Positions 8,261-17,845 of a DNA stretch of 64,000 bases are shown here, one piece after another. The translations under genes were made by a program, and so were the position numbers. Under the pieces are notes generated by a model, which did not search any database, was not told where the DNA came from, and saw nothing but the letters and a program-made list of their open reading frames with translations. The first letter of the stretch is position 1; the number at the start of each line of letters is the position of its first letter. The DNA is from an uncultured Phocaeicola sp. (lineage in GTDB: Bacteria; Bacteroidota; Bacteroidia; Bacteroidales; Bacteroidaceae): contig CALUIZ010000001.1 in the NCBI GenBank assembly GCA_944320815.1, positions 1 to 64,000 of the forward strand, in the 5' to 3' direction.

Positions 8261-8766
8261 TTCCGTTTGTTCACTCTTCCTCCCTGCATCCAGCATTTCT
8301 TGTAGTATGGTTCGTTCAGGTTGCTGACAATGACTCCCTGGCTGGTGCTTGCATGGATGAAACGTCCTTCTTTCAGATAAATGCCTACATGGTTAGCCGT
8401 TCTTTTCTTCCGTCCGTTGTGAAAGAATACCAGATCGCCTTCGCGCAGATTGCGCTTGGCTATACGGCTGCAGTCCTTTGTCCGTTGTTCTTCTGAGCTG
8501 CGTTTGAGTCTTGTGTGATAAACCTTTTTATAAATGGCACATGTAAGCCCCGAGCAGTCCACACCCCGGAGACTGTTTCCACCATAGCGGTAGGGAACCC
8601 CTATCCATCTGGCCGATTCGATGTAGAGCCGGTGGTTGTCGTCCAGGTCGATGTCCATGTCAAGGCTGATTGCCGCATGTACAAGTTCCTGATAGTTCAG
8701 TCGTGGTGCTGCTGTCTTGCAGGAAGACAGGGTCAGCACCACGACTGTATACAGGAGATATTTCAT
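8257..8766 (-). CDS. NlpC/P60 (C40) peptidoglycan endopeptidase lipoprotein
   Basis: Predicted cell-wall hydrolase that cleaves peptide stems of peptidoglycan. From the chosen start (169 residues) it begins MKYLLYTVVVLTLSSC, a lipoprotein signal with the lipid-bearing Cys16. The NlpC/P60 triad is visible: Cys71 in VDCSGLT, His126 in NHVGIYL and His138 in RFIHAST. In-frame ATGs further upstream (to 8808) would add up to 14 basic residues before the signal, so they are less likely. Its stop overlaps the next gene's start (ATGA). Confidence 0.87.
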   Translation of the reverse strand: MKYLLYTVVVLTLSSCKTAAPRLNYQELVHAAISLDMDIDLDDNHRLYIESARWIGVPYRYGGNSLRGVDCSGLTCAIYKKVYHTRLKRSSEEQRTKDCSRIAKRNLREGDLVFFHNGRKKRTANHVGIYLKEGRFIHASTSQGVIVSNLNEPYYKKCWMQGGRVNKRK

Positions 8767-8810
8767 TGATTTTAACCGTCTGAACATCATTTCGCGTTTT
8801 GTCAACAAGA

Positions 8811-8818
8811 CAAATGTA
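8811..8818 (-). promoter_or_regulatory. Putative promoter (-7 box) of the NlpC/P60 gene
   Basis: TACATTTG on the minus strand fits TAnnTTTG, 44 bp upstream of the chosen start. No clear -33 element. It would separate this pair from the ABC operon. Confidence 0.4.
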
Positions 8819-8866
8819 GAGAAAATCCGTCTGACTTGCGCTCCGTTTAGACTATTTTATGTAAAA

Positions 8867-9601
8867 TCAGTCTTCTTTTTCTGATGAGATATCCTCTTCT
8901 TTCCATTCAAAATAGCTTTCCAGTTCTTTTTCAGCCGCCCCATTCTCGTTAGGAAGGTCGCGGATGATGCTTCCGTGTTCCAGCAAGGCGATACGTGTAC
9001 TGATGTCCACCGTGTGCAGCAGATTATGGCTGGACACCAGAATCGTGGCATTTGTGGCCTGGTTGTACTCCTTGAGCAGGAATTTGAGGGCCGACTGGGA
9101 AGTCGGGTCCAGAAAGTTGAACGGTTCGTCGAGGATAAGGAGAGAAGGGTTATGCATCATGGCGGCTATAATGCCCACTTTCTGTCTGTTTCCGGCGGAA
9201 AGATTGCGTATATAAGTTTTCTCCCCTTTAATTTCGCCGTTCATGAACCGGTCGAAGCGGCCCGTGCGTTTGTCTATGGTCGCCTTGTCCAGACCGTATA
9301 TTTTCCCGATGAACTGGAAATATTCGTCGGGGGTAAGGTAATCAATCAGGAAGCTTTCGTCCATATAGGCTCCGGTGGTTTCTTTCCAGCTCTCGTTCCG
9401 GCTGACATCCGTATTGTCAATCAGAACACGTCCGCTGTCCGCTTTCAGCAGGTCGAGTGTCAGCCGGAAGAGAGTGGTTTTTCCCGCTCCGTTGTTTCCC
9501 ACCAGTCCGAGCATCTCCCCTTGGGCGATGTGATATTCCGGAATGTCAACGGCTGTTTTTTCGCCGTAGCATTTTTTCAGTTGTTCTATTCGTATTTTCA
9601 T
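8867..9601 (-). CDS. ABC transporter ATP-binding protein
   Basis: 244-residue ATPase subunit. Walker A GNNGAGKTT at 35-43, signature LSAGNRQ at 134-140, Walker B LLILDEP at 154-160 and the switch histidine at 192 (SSHNLL) are all intact. The C-terminus is acidic (EWKEEDISSEKED). The permease partner is almost certainly the DUF5687 protein encoded 16 bp upstream. Direction and substrate cannot be read; this pair type is usually classed as an exporter. Confidence 0.93.
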   Translation of the reverse strand: MKIRIEQLKKCYGEKTAVDIPEYHIAQGEMLGLVGNNGAGKTTLFRLTLDLLKADSGRVLIDNTDVSRNESWKETTGAYMDESFLIDYLTPDEYFQFIGKIYGLDKATIDKRTGRFDRFMNGEIKGEKTYIRNLSAGNRQKVGIIAAMMHNPSLLILDEPFNFLDPTSQSALKFLLKEYNQATNATILVSSHNLLHTVDISTRIALLEHGSIIRDLPNENGAAEKELESYFEWKEEDISSEKED

Positions 9602-9617
9602 GTTTATTCAGTTCTTC

Positions 9618-11111
9618 TTATTTCGTGTTTCTCAGGCTTTCCATCATTTTGTACCGCTTTTTCATGAGCTGCCGGCAGGTGGCTTTCAGCCATAAAGGCT
9701 GGGTCAGTATTCCCGCTGCACCGAGGACGATGCATATCACCCCTCCCGTTGTCTCGTCCAGCAGAGAAGCCAGTAGCTTGTTGAACAGAATCGGCAGGAA
9801 CAGGGCGGCGGCTACCGTCACCGACTGATAGGCTGAGTTCCATTGTCCTTTCCCCCATAAGGAGGCTGTGAGCGGGGCGGTCTTGTCGTTGAAAAGTGCC
9901 AGCTGGAGAAGCATCGGCAGGGTGATTCCGGCCGTGAAGAAGCACATCCCGAACACAAAGACTATCGTCAGGTCTCCCCAGATGGCGGAAGGAAGTATGC
10001 AGCAGAGGGGGATGACCAGCAGCAGACAGTGCAGGTAATATTTCCCTTTCAGCAGACTGTAGAGCGAGCCTTTACGGGCCATGATGCCGTCCAGATAATT
10101 CCCTTCGTATGCCATGACGCGCGAGAGGATTGCCACTCCGTAGGCGCAGAAACAATAGACGCAATAGAAGTAGACGATGAAAGGAGACTGTCGGAGCTCG
10201 TCATCGGAAGTCATTCCGAACAGCATGAGAGCGAAAAGCAGCAATATCACTGTCAGTGTCTTGAAGTTCGTACTCGTCGCCTTGTTCCGGAAGATGAGTT
10301 TCAGCTCCAGCCGCATGTATTCTCCCGTCTCTCCGAATCTGTCCATCCAGGCATATCCGCTGACATGTTTCACGCGGGCATTTTCTTTGCGTGAAAGTTC
10401 GTGATAGATGGCGGCATGCTGGATGAGGCTGTTGAGGTGCCATAAAATGACGATTCCGGCGAGGATTGCCAGATAGACCAGCGGACTCCATCGGATTATT
10501 CCGTCGCCCAATGTCATGCTGGTCCTGCTTACCATTCCGTCCGCAAGAAGTTCGACAGCCAGCAGCCCTCCATAGAGCAGTGCGGGAAGCAGAATCCAGC
10601 CTACGTGCAAGCGCATCAGCGTGCGGACCAGCACCGACCAGTAGGCGTTCATCACCATCAGCAGCCAGATGCCCAGTGCATAACCGATGACACCGCCGAG
10701 ACCGTAGAAGCGGGTGATAGTCAACAGTCCGAAAGGAATGAAAAGGAAGAGCCAGAACAGGTTGAAAAGTTTCAGCCCGACCTGAAGAAGCAGTGCGTTC
10801 ATAAGTTTCCGCTCAGGTATGGGAAGAAGCAGATAAGGTCTGATTTCCTGTGCGGGCAGCGGCAGCATGAAGCGGATGAGGAAATCAATGAACAGAAACA
10901 AGGGGAGTCCGCCGTTCAGCGAATCATAAGCTTCACGGTGCGGCATCCCCTCCTTAAACGCAATGGACAGCGATACCCCGATGAATACGAGGTATGCTGC
11001 CCAGAATGCGGCGAACAGATGAACCAGTACCTTGGCATAGCGGTTCTTGTCGTAAATCGGACTTCTCCGTTCTGCCAGGTGCTGGTTGTGTCGGATAAGT
11101 TTCAGCAGCAT
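9618..11111 (-). CDS. DUF5687 family ABC transporter permease
   Basis: 497-residue polytopic membrane protein with about 11-12 hydrophobic helices and a charged segment around 240-265. It matches what I know as DUF5687, a Bacteroidetes family that is always paired with an ABC ATPase. It sits 8 bp after the M16 peptidase gene and 16 bp before the ATPase gene, so trxB, the peptidase and both transporter subunits look cotranscribed. The transported compound is unknown. Confidence 0.8.
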   Translation of the reverse strand: MLLKLIRHNQHLAERRSPIYDKNRYAKVLVHLFAAFWAAYLVFIGVSLSIAFKEGMPHREAYDSLNGGLPLFLFIDFLIRFMLPLPAQEIRPYLLLPIPERKLMNALLLQVGLKLFNLFWLFLFIPFGLLTITRFYGLGGVIGYALGIWLLMVMNAYWSVLVRTLMRLHVGWILLPALLYGGLLAVELLADGMVSRTSMTLGDGIIRWSPLVYLAILAGIVILWHLNSLIQHAAIYHELSRKENARVKHVSGYAWMDRFGETGEYMRLELKLIFRNKATSTNFKTLTVILLLFALMLFGMTSDDELRQSPFIVYFYCVYCFCAYGVAILSRVMAYEGNYLDGIMARKGSLYSLLKGKYYLHCLLLVIPLCCILPSAIWGDLTIVFVFGMCFFTAGITLPMLLQLALFNDKTAPLTASLWGKGQWNSAYQSVTVAAALFLPILFNKLLASLLDETTGGVICIVLGAAGILTQPLWLKATCRQLMKKRYKMMESLRNTK

Positions 11112-11119
11112 GTGTGTCC

Positions 11120-13936
11120 TTATTTTTTGACCGGAGCACTCATACTGACTTCAATCTGGTTGTTCTGCCCGAAGAACGATTTGGCGAAAGCTTTCAGGTC
11201 GTCTGCCGTAATGCTCTTCACCGTTTTTTCGTAATCGGTGTTCATGTCCAGATTGTCCCAATAATATTCCTGGATGATTCCTGTCCAGTAGCCGTTTTCC
11301 TTCTGGTTCTGCTGGTAAGTCTTCAGCATATATTCCTTCACCTTGTCCAGGTCTTCTTCCTTGGGACCGTTGGCGATGAAGTCGCCGATGCCTTTCTTTA
11401 TCAGCTCTACCATGTCGGCGCGTCTTGCCGGATCAGTGTCGAAATAAATCTGGAATGTGCCCTCTTCCTTCGGATATTTGCTGACGCTTCCGCTGCAGCT
11501 CACTCCGTATGTGCCTCCTGCCTCTTCGCGCACGGTCTGCGTATAGAGGATGTCCAGCAACTGTCCCATGATGCTCATCATGAGCTTGTTCTTCATCGTG
11601 TATGCGCAGTCTCCGCTGTTGAGGAGAATCACACTGGCCTTGGGCGTTTCCATTGCGCGGACGAAGTCATTGTTGTAGATTCCCTTGCGGATATACAGCT
11701 TGTTGTCGCGGAAGTTTTCCTTACGGTTGATGGTGGGAAGACCGCCGAGATACTGCTCGATGAGCGGAGTTGCGGCAGCGAGGTCCACATTGCCCACAAG
11801 GATGAAAGTGAAGTCGCCGGCCTCGGCGAAGCGTTCCTTGTAGAGTGACATCACCTTGTTGTAGTCAATCTTGTCGAGCATTTCAGGCTGCAGGTCGATG
11901 GCGCGCGGATGATGGTCGTAGAGTGCCACCCTTATCGTGTCGGAGAGCGCTGACATCGGATTGGCTTCCTGGTTGCTCAGTGCCGCCTTGTTGCGCTGGA
12001 TGAACGAAGTGAACGCTTCCTGATCCATACGGGGTGCGGTGAAGCGCAGGTAGACAAGCTGGAACATGGTTTCAAGGTCTTTCGGCGAGCATCCTCCCGA
12101 CAACGTTTCGGAAAGCATGTTGACCGACGCGCTTGCGGAAGCTGCCTTGCCGGCAAGAACCTTGCCGAGGTCGATTGCACTGAAGTTGCCCAGACCGCCT
12201 ATCGACACGATGTCATTGAGCATGCTGAACTGCAGTACGTCGCTGTCACTGAAGAGTGAGTTTCCTCCAGGACTGTAGGCAGTCATCTGGATTTCATCGG
12301 CCTTGAAGTCGGTCGGTTTCACGATTACGCGCACACCGTTGCTCAGGGTCAGGATGGTTGTTCCGAATTCTCCTTGCTCCGTCTTTACCACTTTGCCGCC
12401 CTGGGGCTTCTCTTTCATCAGCGGTTCGTCTGACACTTTGTCTACATAAGGCTCAAGCTTTTCAGAACGCACCTTGTCGATGATGTTCTTCAGATCAGCT
12501 TCGGTAGGATACTTCATCGTGTCCTTTTCCGGACAGAATACGCTGAGTACGATATTGTTTTCCTGAATGAGCTGTTTCATGAATCCGTTGACAGCCTCCA
12601 GAGGAATCTTGGGCGCCATCTGGTTCATGATGGCATATTCGTTCTCGATTCCCGGAATCGGTTCGTTGTCGATGAAATTTCTCACATACTCCTGCACGTA
12701 AGTGTTTGTCTTCTGTTTGTCACGTTCGTTGTATGCGATTTCGAGTGCTCTCAGATAGTTGGCCTGCGCACGTGCATACTCTGTGGCGGTAAAGCCAAAC
12801 TGGCGTACGCGTTCGATTTCCTTCATCAATGTTTCTGTGGCTGTAAGGATGCCGTCTTCTTTCGCTACTGCCAGACCGATGAATGCTTCTTTGGTCTTGG
12901 CCACAAGAAAATCGCCGTCATAAGCCTGTGCCTGCAGGAAAGGCGGGTTGGCCTGCTGGGTCAGTTCGCTCAAGCGGGTGTTCAGCATACTGGCCACCAT
13001 GTATTTCATATAGTTCACCATAAGATAGCCCATGTTGCCTTTCTGGTCGGCAGGGAACGCATCGTGCTTGTGGAACAGGTAGATGATGGGCATCTGCTGT
13101 TCCTTGTCTTTGGCGACGGTCACAATCGGCTCTTCATTGTCGGGCACCGGGAAATATTCGCGCTTCGCGGCATTGGCCGGCATTTCGATGGAAGAGAAGA
13201 GTGATTTGATTTTCTGTTCAATCTTGTCCACATCGATGTCACCTACCACGATGATGCCCTGCTGGTCGGGGCGGTACCATTTTTCATAATAGTCGCGCAG
13301 TGCCTGATAGGGGAAGTTGTCCACCACTTCCATTGTGCCGATGGGCAGACGGTAGGCATACTTGCTGTCCTTGTAAATGATGGGGAACACTTTCTCGTAC
13401 ATGCGCATCATGGCTCCCGAACGGGTACGCCATTCTTCATGGATGACTCCACGCTCCTTGTCGATTTCTTTCGGGTCGAGTGTCAGGTCGTTTGCCCAGT
13501 CGTGGAGAATCAGCAGACAGGAGTCGATGATTCCGTCACGGTTGACCGGAACGTTTGAGATGTTGTACACCGTTTCATCAACCGAGGTGTAGGCGTTGAG
13601 GTTGGCACCGAACTTCACTCCGTTCTGTTCCAGATATTCGCGGAGCAGATTGCCGGGGAAGTTGGTGGTTCCGTTGAAACACATGTGTTCGAGGAAGTGT
13701 GCCAGACCGCGCTGGTTGTCCTCTTCAAGGATGGAACCGACTTTCTGTGCGATATAGAAGTCTGCCTGGTTCTCCGGCAACCCGTTGTGGCGGATATAAT
13801 ATGTCAGTCCGTTTTCCAGTTTTCCGATACGCACGTTCGGATCTGTCGGGATAGGTGGCATCTGCTGTGCGAATGCCGTTGCCGCGCTTCCCATCAGGAA
13901 AACAGCGACAAATGTTTTTCTTAAAAAATTCTTCAT
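11120..13936 (-). CDS. M16 family zinc peptidase (PqqL-like), exported
   Basis: 938-residue pitrilysin-type protease with signal peptide MKNFLRKTFVAVFLMGSAATAFA. The inverted zinc motif HFLEH lies at 80-84 (ligands H80 and H84, catalytic E83) and the third ligand is E161 in KERGVIHEE, 77 residues after H84 as expected. The length fits two homologous halves in one chain; the second half (about 500-938) has no zinc motif, as in known fused M16 enzymes. The periplasmic location is inferred from the signal peptide. It follows trxB by 18 bp. Confidence 0.93.
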   Translation of the reverse strand: MKNFLRKTFVAVFLMGSAATAFAQQMPPIPTDPNVRIGKLENGLTYYIRHNGLPENQADFYIAQKVGSILEEDNQRGLAHFLEHMCFNGTTNFPGNLLREYLEQNGVKFGANLNAYTSVDETVYNISNVPVNRDGIIDSCLLILHDWANDLTLDPKEIDKERGVIHEEWRTRSGAMMRMYEKVFPIIYKDSKYAYRLPIGTMEVVDNFPYQALRDYYEKWYRPDQQGIIVVGDIDVDKIEQKIKSLFSSIEMPANAAKREYFPVPDNEEPIVTVAKDKEQQMPIIYLFHKHDAFPADQKGNMGYLMVNYMKYMVASMLNTRLSELTQQANPPFLQAQAYDGDFLVAKTKEAFIGLAVAKEDGILTATETLMKEIERVRQFGFTATEYARAQANYLRALEIAYNERDKQKTNTYVQEYVRNFIDNEPIPGIENEYAIMNQMAPKIPLEAVNGFMKQLIQENNIVLSVFCPEKDTMKYPTEADLKNIIDKVRSEKLEPYVDKVSDEPLMKEKPQGGKVVKTEQGEFGTTILTLSNGVRVIVKPTDFKADEIQMTAYSPGGNSLFSDSDVLQFSMLNDIVSIGGLGNFSAIDLGKVLAGKAASASASVNMLSETLSGGCSPKDLETMFQLVYLRFTAPRMDQEAFTSFIQRNKAALSNQEANPMSALSDTIRVALYDHHPRAIDLQPEMLDKIDYNKVMSLYKERFAEAGDFTFILVGNVDLAAATPLIEQYLGGLPTINRKENFRDNKLYIRKGIYNNDFVRAMETPKASVILLNSGDCAYTMKNKLMMSIMGQLLDILYTQTVREEAGGTYGVSCSGSVSKYPKEEGTFQIYFDTDPARRADMVELIKKGIGDFIANGPKEEDLDKVKEYMLKTYQQNQKENGYWTGIIQEYYWDNLDMNTDYEKTVKSITADDLKAFAKSFFGQNNQIEVSMSAPVKK

Positions 13937-13954
13937 ATTTGGTCTGATAAAAAA

Positions 13955-14902
13955 TTATAGCATTCCGTTGGCCGACAGATAGCGTTCGGCCTCAATGGCC
14001 GCCTTGCATCCGCTTCCGGCGGCCGTCACTGCCTGACGATAATGCGGGTCGGCCACATCCCCGGCGGCAAATACGCCCGGTATTCCGGTGCGCGGAGTGT
14101 CCGGTTCGGTGATGATGTAACCCGTGTCGTCAGTCTTTACCCAAGGCTTGAAAATATCCGAGTTGGGCTTGTGCCCGATAGCTAGGAAGAAGCCGTCGAT
14201 AGCCACGTCATAACGTTCCTCGTCAGGCTCGCCCATGCGTTTCACCACATGCATTCCTTCCACGCCGTTGTCACCGTAGAGTCCCACGGCATTGTGTTCA
14301 AACAGCACCGTGATGCTGGGATGGTTCATCACGCGCTCCTGCATGATTTTTGAGGCGCGCAGGAAAGGCTTGCGCACCACCAGATACACCTTTTTGGCGA
14401 GTCCGGCCAGATAAATGGCTTCCTCGCAGGCAGTGTCTCCTCCTCCCACCACAGCTACCGTTTTCTTGCGGTAGAAGAAACCGTCGCAGGTGGCGCAGGC
14501 ACTCACGCCCATGCCCGCATATTTCTTCTCATCCTCCAGTCCGAGGTATTTGGCCGTGGCACCGGTGGAGATGATGACCGTGTCGGCGGTGATTTCCTTT
14601 TCTTCATCTATGATAAATGTGTATGGAGCCTTGCTGAGGTCGGCTTTGGTGACGATTCCTCCCCGTATTTCCGCGCCGAAGCGTTCCGCCTGTCTGCGGA
14701 GATCGTCCATCAGCACAGGGCCGGTCACTCCCTCCGGGTAGCCCGGAAAGTTTTCCACTTCGGTGGTGATGGTCAGTTGTCCTCCCGGCTGGATGCCTTC
14801 ATATACGACGGGGCCGATGTTTGCGCGTCCCGCGTAGATGGCGGCCGTATATCCGGCAGGGCCTGAACCGATAATCAAACATTTTACATGTTCTGTTGCC
14901 AT
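13955..14902 (-). CDS. trxB: Thioredoxin-disulfide reductase
   Basis: NADPH-dependent flavoenzyme that keeps thioredoxin reduced. 315 residues with the FAD dinucleotide motif GSGPAG at 12-17, the redox pair C136-A-T-C139 followed by D140, and the NADPH motif GGGDTA at 153-158. AGDVADPHYRQAVTAAGSGCKAA is split here as AGDVAD and the C-terminal FAD-binding tail. It leads a leftward operon with the M16 peptidase and ABC pair and has a well-formed own promoter. Confidence 0.96.
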   Translation of the reverse strand: MATEHVKCLIIGSGPAGYTAAIYAGRANIGPVVYEGIQPGGQLTITTEVENFPGYPEGVTGPVLMDDLRRQAERFGAEIRGGIVTKADLSKAPYTFIIDEEKEITADTVIISTGATAKYLGLEDEKKYAGMGVSACATCDGFFYRKKTVAVVGGGDTACEEAIYLAGLAKKVYLVVRKPFLRASKIMQERVMNHPSITVLFEHNAVGLYGDNGVEGMHVVKRMGEPDEERYDVAIDGFFLAIGHKPNSDIFKPWVKTDDTGYIITEPDTPRTGIPGVFAAGDVADPHYRQAVTAAGSGCKAAIEAERYLSANGML

Positions 14903-14961
14903 AATTCTGAATTTTTAGTGTTGTTTTGTGCCGATTCCTCCCGTTGTGGGAAAAATCAAGG

Positions 14962-14992
14962 CAAAAGTATATTTTTTTATTTTGCGGTGCAA
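14962..14992 (-). promoter_or_regulatory. Promoter of trxB
   Basis: On the minus strand TTG at 14992-14990 and TACTTTTG at 14969-14962 match the Bacteroidetes -33 and -7 elements with 20 bp between them. The predicted transcript has a leader of about 50 nt. Confidence 0.7.
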
Positions 14993-15033
14993 TTATCTTA
15001 TATATAAAAAATGTCAGATTCAGGCCGCTCCGC

Positions 15034-15143
15034 CGCTTCGGAATGAGGAGAGGTGAGGAGTCGGAAGGTTTGTCTGAAACAACAGGGTATTCTGGCAGAA
15101 ACAGCGGCTTGTTCTGTCCTGAACAGCGGTCTGTTTTGCCGTG
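15034..15143 (+). repeat. Tandem 22-bp degenerate repeats upstream of aspS
   Basis: Five units at 22-bp spacing: clear copies start at 15078, 15100 and 15122 (AACAACAGGGTATTC, AACAGCGGCTTGTTC, AACAGCGGTCTGTTT), and weaker ones at 15034 and 15056 keep the CGG position. Each clear unit holds AACA-N6-TGTT or a variant of it. The array lies between the divergent trxB and aspS promoters (319-bp gap). The same unit recurs near pyrB, pyrG, wzi and trkH. Confidence 0.6.
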
Positions 15144-15148
15144 ACTTG

Positions 15149-15179
15149 TTGCATAAGTCAAAAAATGGTGCTACCTTTG
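15149..15179 (+). promoter_or_regulatory. Promoter of aspS
   Basis: TTG at 15149-15151 and TACCTTTG at 15172-15179, 20 bp apart, match the Bacteroidetes consensus well. Transcription would start near 15186 with a leader of about 36 nt. Confidence 0.75.
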
Positions 15180-15221
15180 TCTTTCAAAAAACGATTTTTT
15201 AAAAACTAACGTCAATAAGAT

Positions 15222-16985
15222 ATGTTCAGAAGTCATACTTGCGGCGAGTTGCGACTTGCCGATGCAGGCAAAACCGTGACGCTGGCCGGATGGGTGCAGC
15301 GTTCGCGCAAAATGGGAGGGATGACGTTCGTCGACCTTCGTGACCGTTATGGAATCACTCAGCTGGTTTTCAATACGGATGTAAATGCGGAACTTTGCGA
15401 ACAGGCCAATCATCTGGGCCGTGAATACGTGGTTCAGGCAACAGGGACTGTCAGTGAGCGTTCGAGCAAGAATGCCAACATCCCGACCGGAGAGATTGAA
15501 ATCATCGTGTCGGAACTGAAGGTGCTGAATGTGGCCCAGACTCCTCCGTTCACGATTGAAGACAATACGGACGGAGGCGATGACCTCCGGATGAAATACC
15601 GCTATCTGGATTTGCGCCGTACGGCGGTGCGCAAGAATCTGGAACTCCGCCACCGGATGACGATGGAGGTGCGCCGTTATCTCGACAGTAAGGGATTCCT
15701 GGAAGTGGAGACTCCGATGCTCATCGGTTCCACTCCTGAAGGTGCGCGCGACTTCGTGGTTCCGTCGCGCATGAATCCGGGGCAGTTCTATGCGCTTCCC
15801 CAGTCGCCGCAGACCCTGAAGCAGCTGCTGATGGTTTCCGGTTTCGACCGTTACTTCCAGATTGTGAAGTGTTTCCGCGATGAGGACCTCCGTGCCGACC
15901 GTCAGCCGGAATTTACTCAGATTGACTGCGAGATGAGTTTCGTGGAGCAGGAAGACATTATCCAGATGTTTGAAGGGATGGCCAAGCACCTGTTCAAGGA
16001 GCTGCGCGGAGTGGAACTGACTGAACCTTTCCTGCGCATGCCGTGGGCGGATGCCATGAAGTATTATGGAAGCGACAAGCCGGACCTCCGTTTCGGCATG
16101 AAATTCGTGGAACTGATGGATGTGCTGAAAGGCTACGGATTTTCTGTGTTCGACAATGCGGCTTACATCGGCGGTATCTGTGCCGAAGGTGCGGCCCATT
16201 ACACCCGCAAGCAGCTCGACCATCTGACTGAGTTCGTGAAACGTCCGCAAATCGGCGCGAAGGGGATGGTATATGCCCGTGTCGAGGCCGACGGTACGGT
16301 GAAGTCGAGCGTCGACAAGTTCTATAGTCAGGATGTGCTTCAGAAGATGAAGGAAGCTTTCGGCGCGAAGTCCGGTGACCTGATTCTGATTCTGAGCGGT
16401 GACGACGCGATGAAGACGCGCAAGCAGTTGTGTGAGCTTCGTCTGGAGATGGGTAACCAGTTGGGCCTGCGCGACAAGAACAAGTTTGCCTGTCTGTGGG
16501 TGGTAGACTTCCCGATGTTTGAGTGGAGCGAGGAGGAAGGCCGTCTGATGGCCATGCACCATCCGTTCACACACCCGAAGGACGAGGACATTCCTCTGCT
16601 CGACACCAATCCTGCAGCTGTGCGTGCCGATGCGTACGACATGGTTGTGAATGGCGTGGAAGTGGGCGGAGGTTCCATCCGTATCCATGATTCGGCTCTT
16701 CAGGAGAAGATGTTCGAGATTCTGGGATTCACCCCTGAAAAGGCGCAGGAGCAGTTCGGCTTCCTGATGAACGCCTTCAAGTTCGGTGCGCCCCCTCATG
16801 GCGGTCTGGCTTACGGACTTGACCGCTGGGTGTCTCTGTTTGCCGGCCTTGACTCAATCCGCGATTGCATCGCTTTCCCGAAAAACAATTCCGGCCGTGA
16901 TGTGATGCTGGACGCTCCGGGCTGTCTCGACCAGAAACAGTTGGATGAGCTGCATCTGAAAATAGACATTGAAGAACAATTGTAA
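15222..16985 (+). CDS. aspS: Aspartyl-tRNA synthetase
   Basis: Charges tRNA-Asp. At 587 residues it is the bacterial-type enzyme: N-terminal OB-fold anticodon-binding domain (about 1-105), class II core with motif 2 around [18 protein letters not shown], a GAD insertion domain (about 290-420), and motif 3 GLAYGLDRW near residue 530. The gene has its own promoter and is followed 14 bp later by gtrA. A 542-codon open frame on the opposite strand is a mirror of this gene's codon pattern, not a gene. Confidence 0.97.
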   Translation: MFRSHTCGELRLADAGKTVTLAGWVQRSRKMGGMTFVDLRDRYGITQLVFNTDVNAELCEQANHLGREYVVQATGTVSERSSKNANIPTGEIEIIVSELKVLNVAQTPPFTIEDNTDGGDDLRMKYRYLDLRRTAVRKNLELRHRMTMEVRRYLDSKGFLEVETPMLIGSTPEGARDFVVPSRMNPGQFYALPQSPQTLKQLLMVSGFDRYFQIVKCFRDEDLRADRQPEFTQIDCEMSFVEQEDIIQMFEGMAKHLFKELRGVELTEPFLRMPWADAMKYYGSDKPDLRFGMKFVELMDVLKGYGFSVFDNAAYIGGICAEGAAHYTRKQLDHLTEFVKRPQIGAKGMVYARVEADGTVKSSVDKFYSQDVLQKMKEAFGAKSGDLILILSGDDAMKTRKQLCELRLEMGNQLGLRDKNKFACLWVVDFPMFEWSEEEGRLMAMHHPFTHPKDEDIPLLDTNPAAVRADAYDMVVNGVEVGGGSIRIHDSALQEKMFEILGFTPEKAQEQFGFLMNAFKFGAPPHGGLAYGLDRWVSLFAGLDSIRDCIAFPKNNSGRDVMLDAPGCLDQKQLDELHLKIDIEEQL

Positions 16986-16999
16986 CAGAGAAGAACCGG

Positions 17000-17389
17000 A
17001 TGAAAGAATCGGTGCGAATTTTTCGTTTTGCGATGGTGGGCACGCTCAATGCGCTGATAACGGCTGTTGTTGTATGGCTGCTGATGCATATTGAGGGTGA
17101 AAGCTACATTACGGCGAATATCATCGCTTATATTGTGGCGCAGATTCATAATTTCATCTGGTGCAAATATTGGATATTTCCTTTGGAAGCCGACGGAAAA
17201 AAGAATAGCATCTGGCATCAGATGCTATTCTTTGCCGGGGCTTTTCTGCTGGCTTACAGTGCCCAGTTCCTTTTTCTCCTGATGTTGGTCGAACTGCTGC
17301 ATTGTAATGAATATTGGTCGCAGTTCCTAGGGCTCTTCATTTACGGAGCGGTCAATTTCATGACCAACAAGCATGTCACTTTCCGTTAG
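17000..17389 (+). CDS. GtrA family membrane protein
   Basis: 129-residue protein with four predicted transmembrane helices (about 8-28, 36-56, 72-92, 98-118) and the family pattern FAMVGTLNA near the start and AVNFMTNKHVTF at the end. GtrA-like proteins are associated with flipping or transferring polyprenyl-linked sugars; the substrate is not evident here. It is 14 bp after aspS, and its 3' end overlaps the convergent ACT-domain gene by 4 bp, so there is no terminator between them. Confidence 0.85.
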   Translation: MKESVRIFRFAMVGTLNALITAVVVWLLMHIEGESYITANIIAYIVAQIHNFIWCKYWIFPLEADGKKNSIWHQMLFFAGAFLLAYSAQFLFLLMLVELLHCNEYWSQFLGLFIYGAVNFMTNKHVTFR

Positions 17390-17814
17390 GCCATTTCAAG
17401 AAGGTGTTTCTCTTCAATGTAGTTCAATCCTTTGTCCAGGATTACTTTGCGTGTTTGCTCCGGACTGTCGGTGCGGAACACGAGAATCCCTTTGCCGGAA
17501 AGCAGGAAAGAATAGAGGTAGGAAATTCCTATTCCTGCGTTGCTGAAACTCCGGATGGCATCGGCTGCGCATCCCGGTCTGTTGTCGAGCATGATGGCGA
17601 ACACGTCTGAAAGATTGGCTGAGATTCCTGCCTCCTTCAGCGTTTCATAGGCGCGCATGGGTTCGGAACAGATGATGCGGTAGATTCCATATTCTACGGT
17701 ATCGGATATGGTGGAGGCAATCAGCTGGATGTTCGCTTCCTTGAGCAGTTCGAGAACCCGCAGGAGGGTACCCGACTTGTTTTCTACAAATACAGATAAC
17801 TGGTGTATGGTCAT
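17386..17814 (-). CDS. Tandem ACT-domain protein
   Basis: 142 residues forming two ACT-type regulatory domains (about 1-70 and 71-142; LSVFVENKSGTLLRVLELL and FAIMLDNRPGCAADAIRSF each begin one). It has no catalytic domain, so it probably binds an amino acid or related ligand. It lies 31 bp after paaK in the same direction, a pairing common in anaerobic Bacteroidetes; a role in sensing aromatic amino acids or their keto acids is inference. Confidence 0.82.
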   Translation of the reverse strand: MTIHQLSVFVENKSGTLLRVLELLKEANIQLIASTISDTVEYGIYRIICSEPMRAYETLKEAGISANLSDVFAIMLDNRPGCAADAIRSFSNAGIGISYLYSFLLSGKGILVFRTDSPEQTRKVILDKGLNYIEEKHLLEMA

Positions 17815-17845
17815 AATTCTATAAGTTTTTTGAGTCTTTATTGGT

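Noticed and set aside
15171..16799. 542-codon open frame antisense to aspS
   Set aside because: aspS on the other strand is complete with all family motifs, and the antisense protein has His/Leu/Arg-rich composition typical of a mirrored frame. No promoter or ribosome site.
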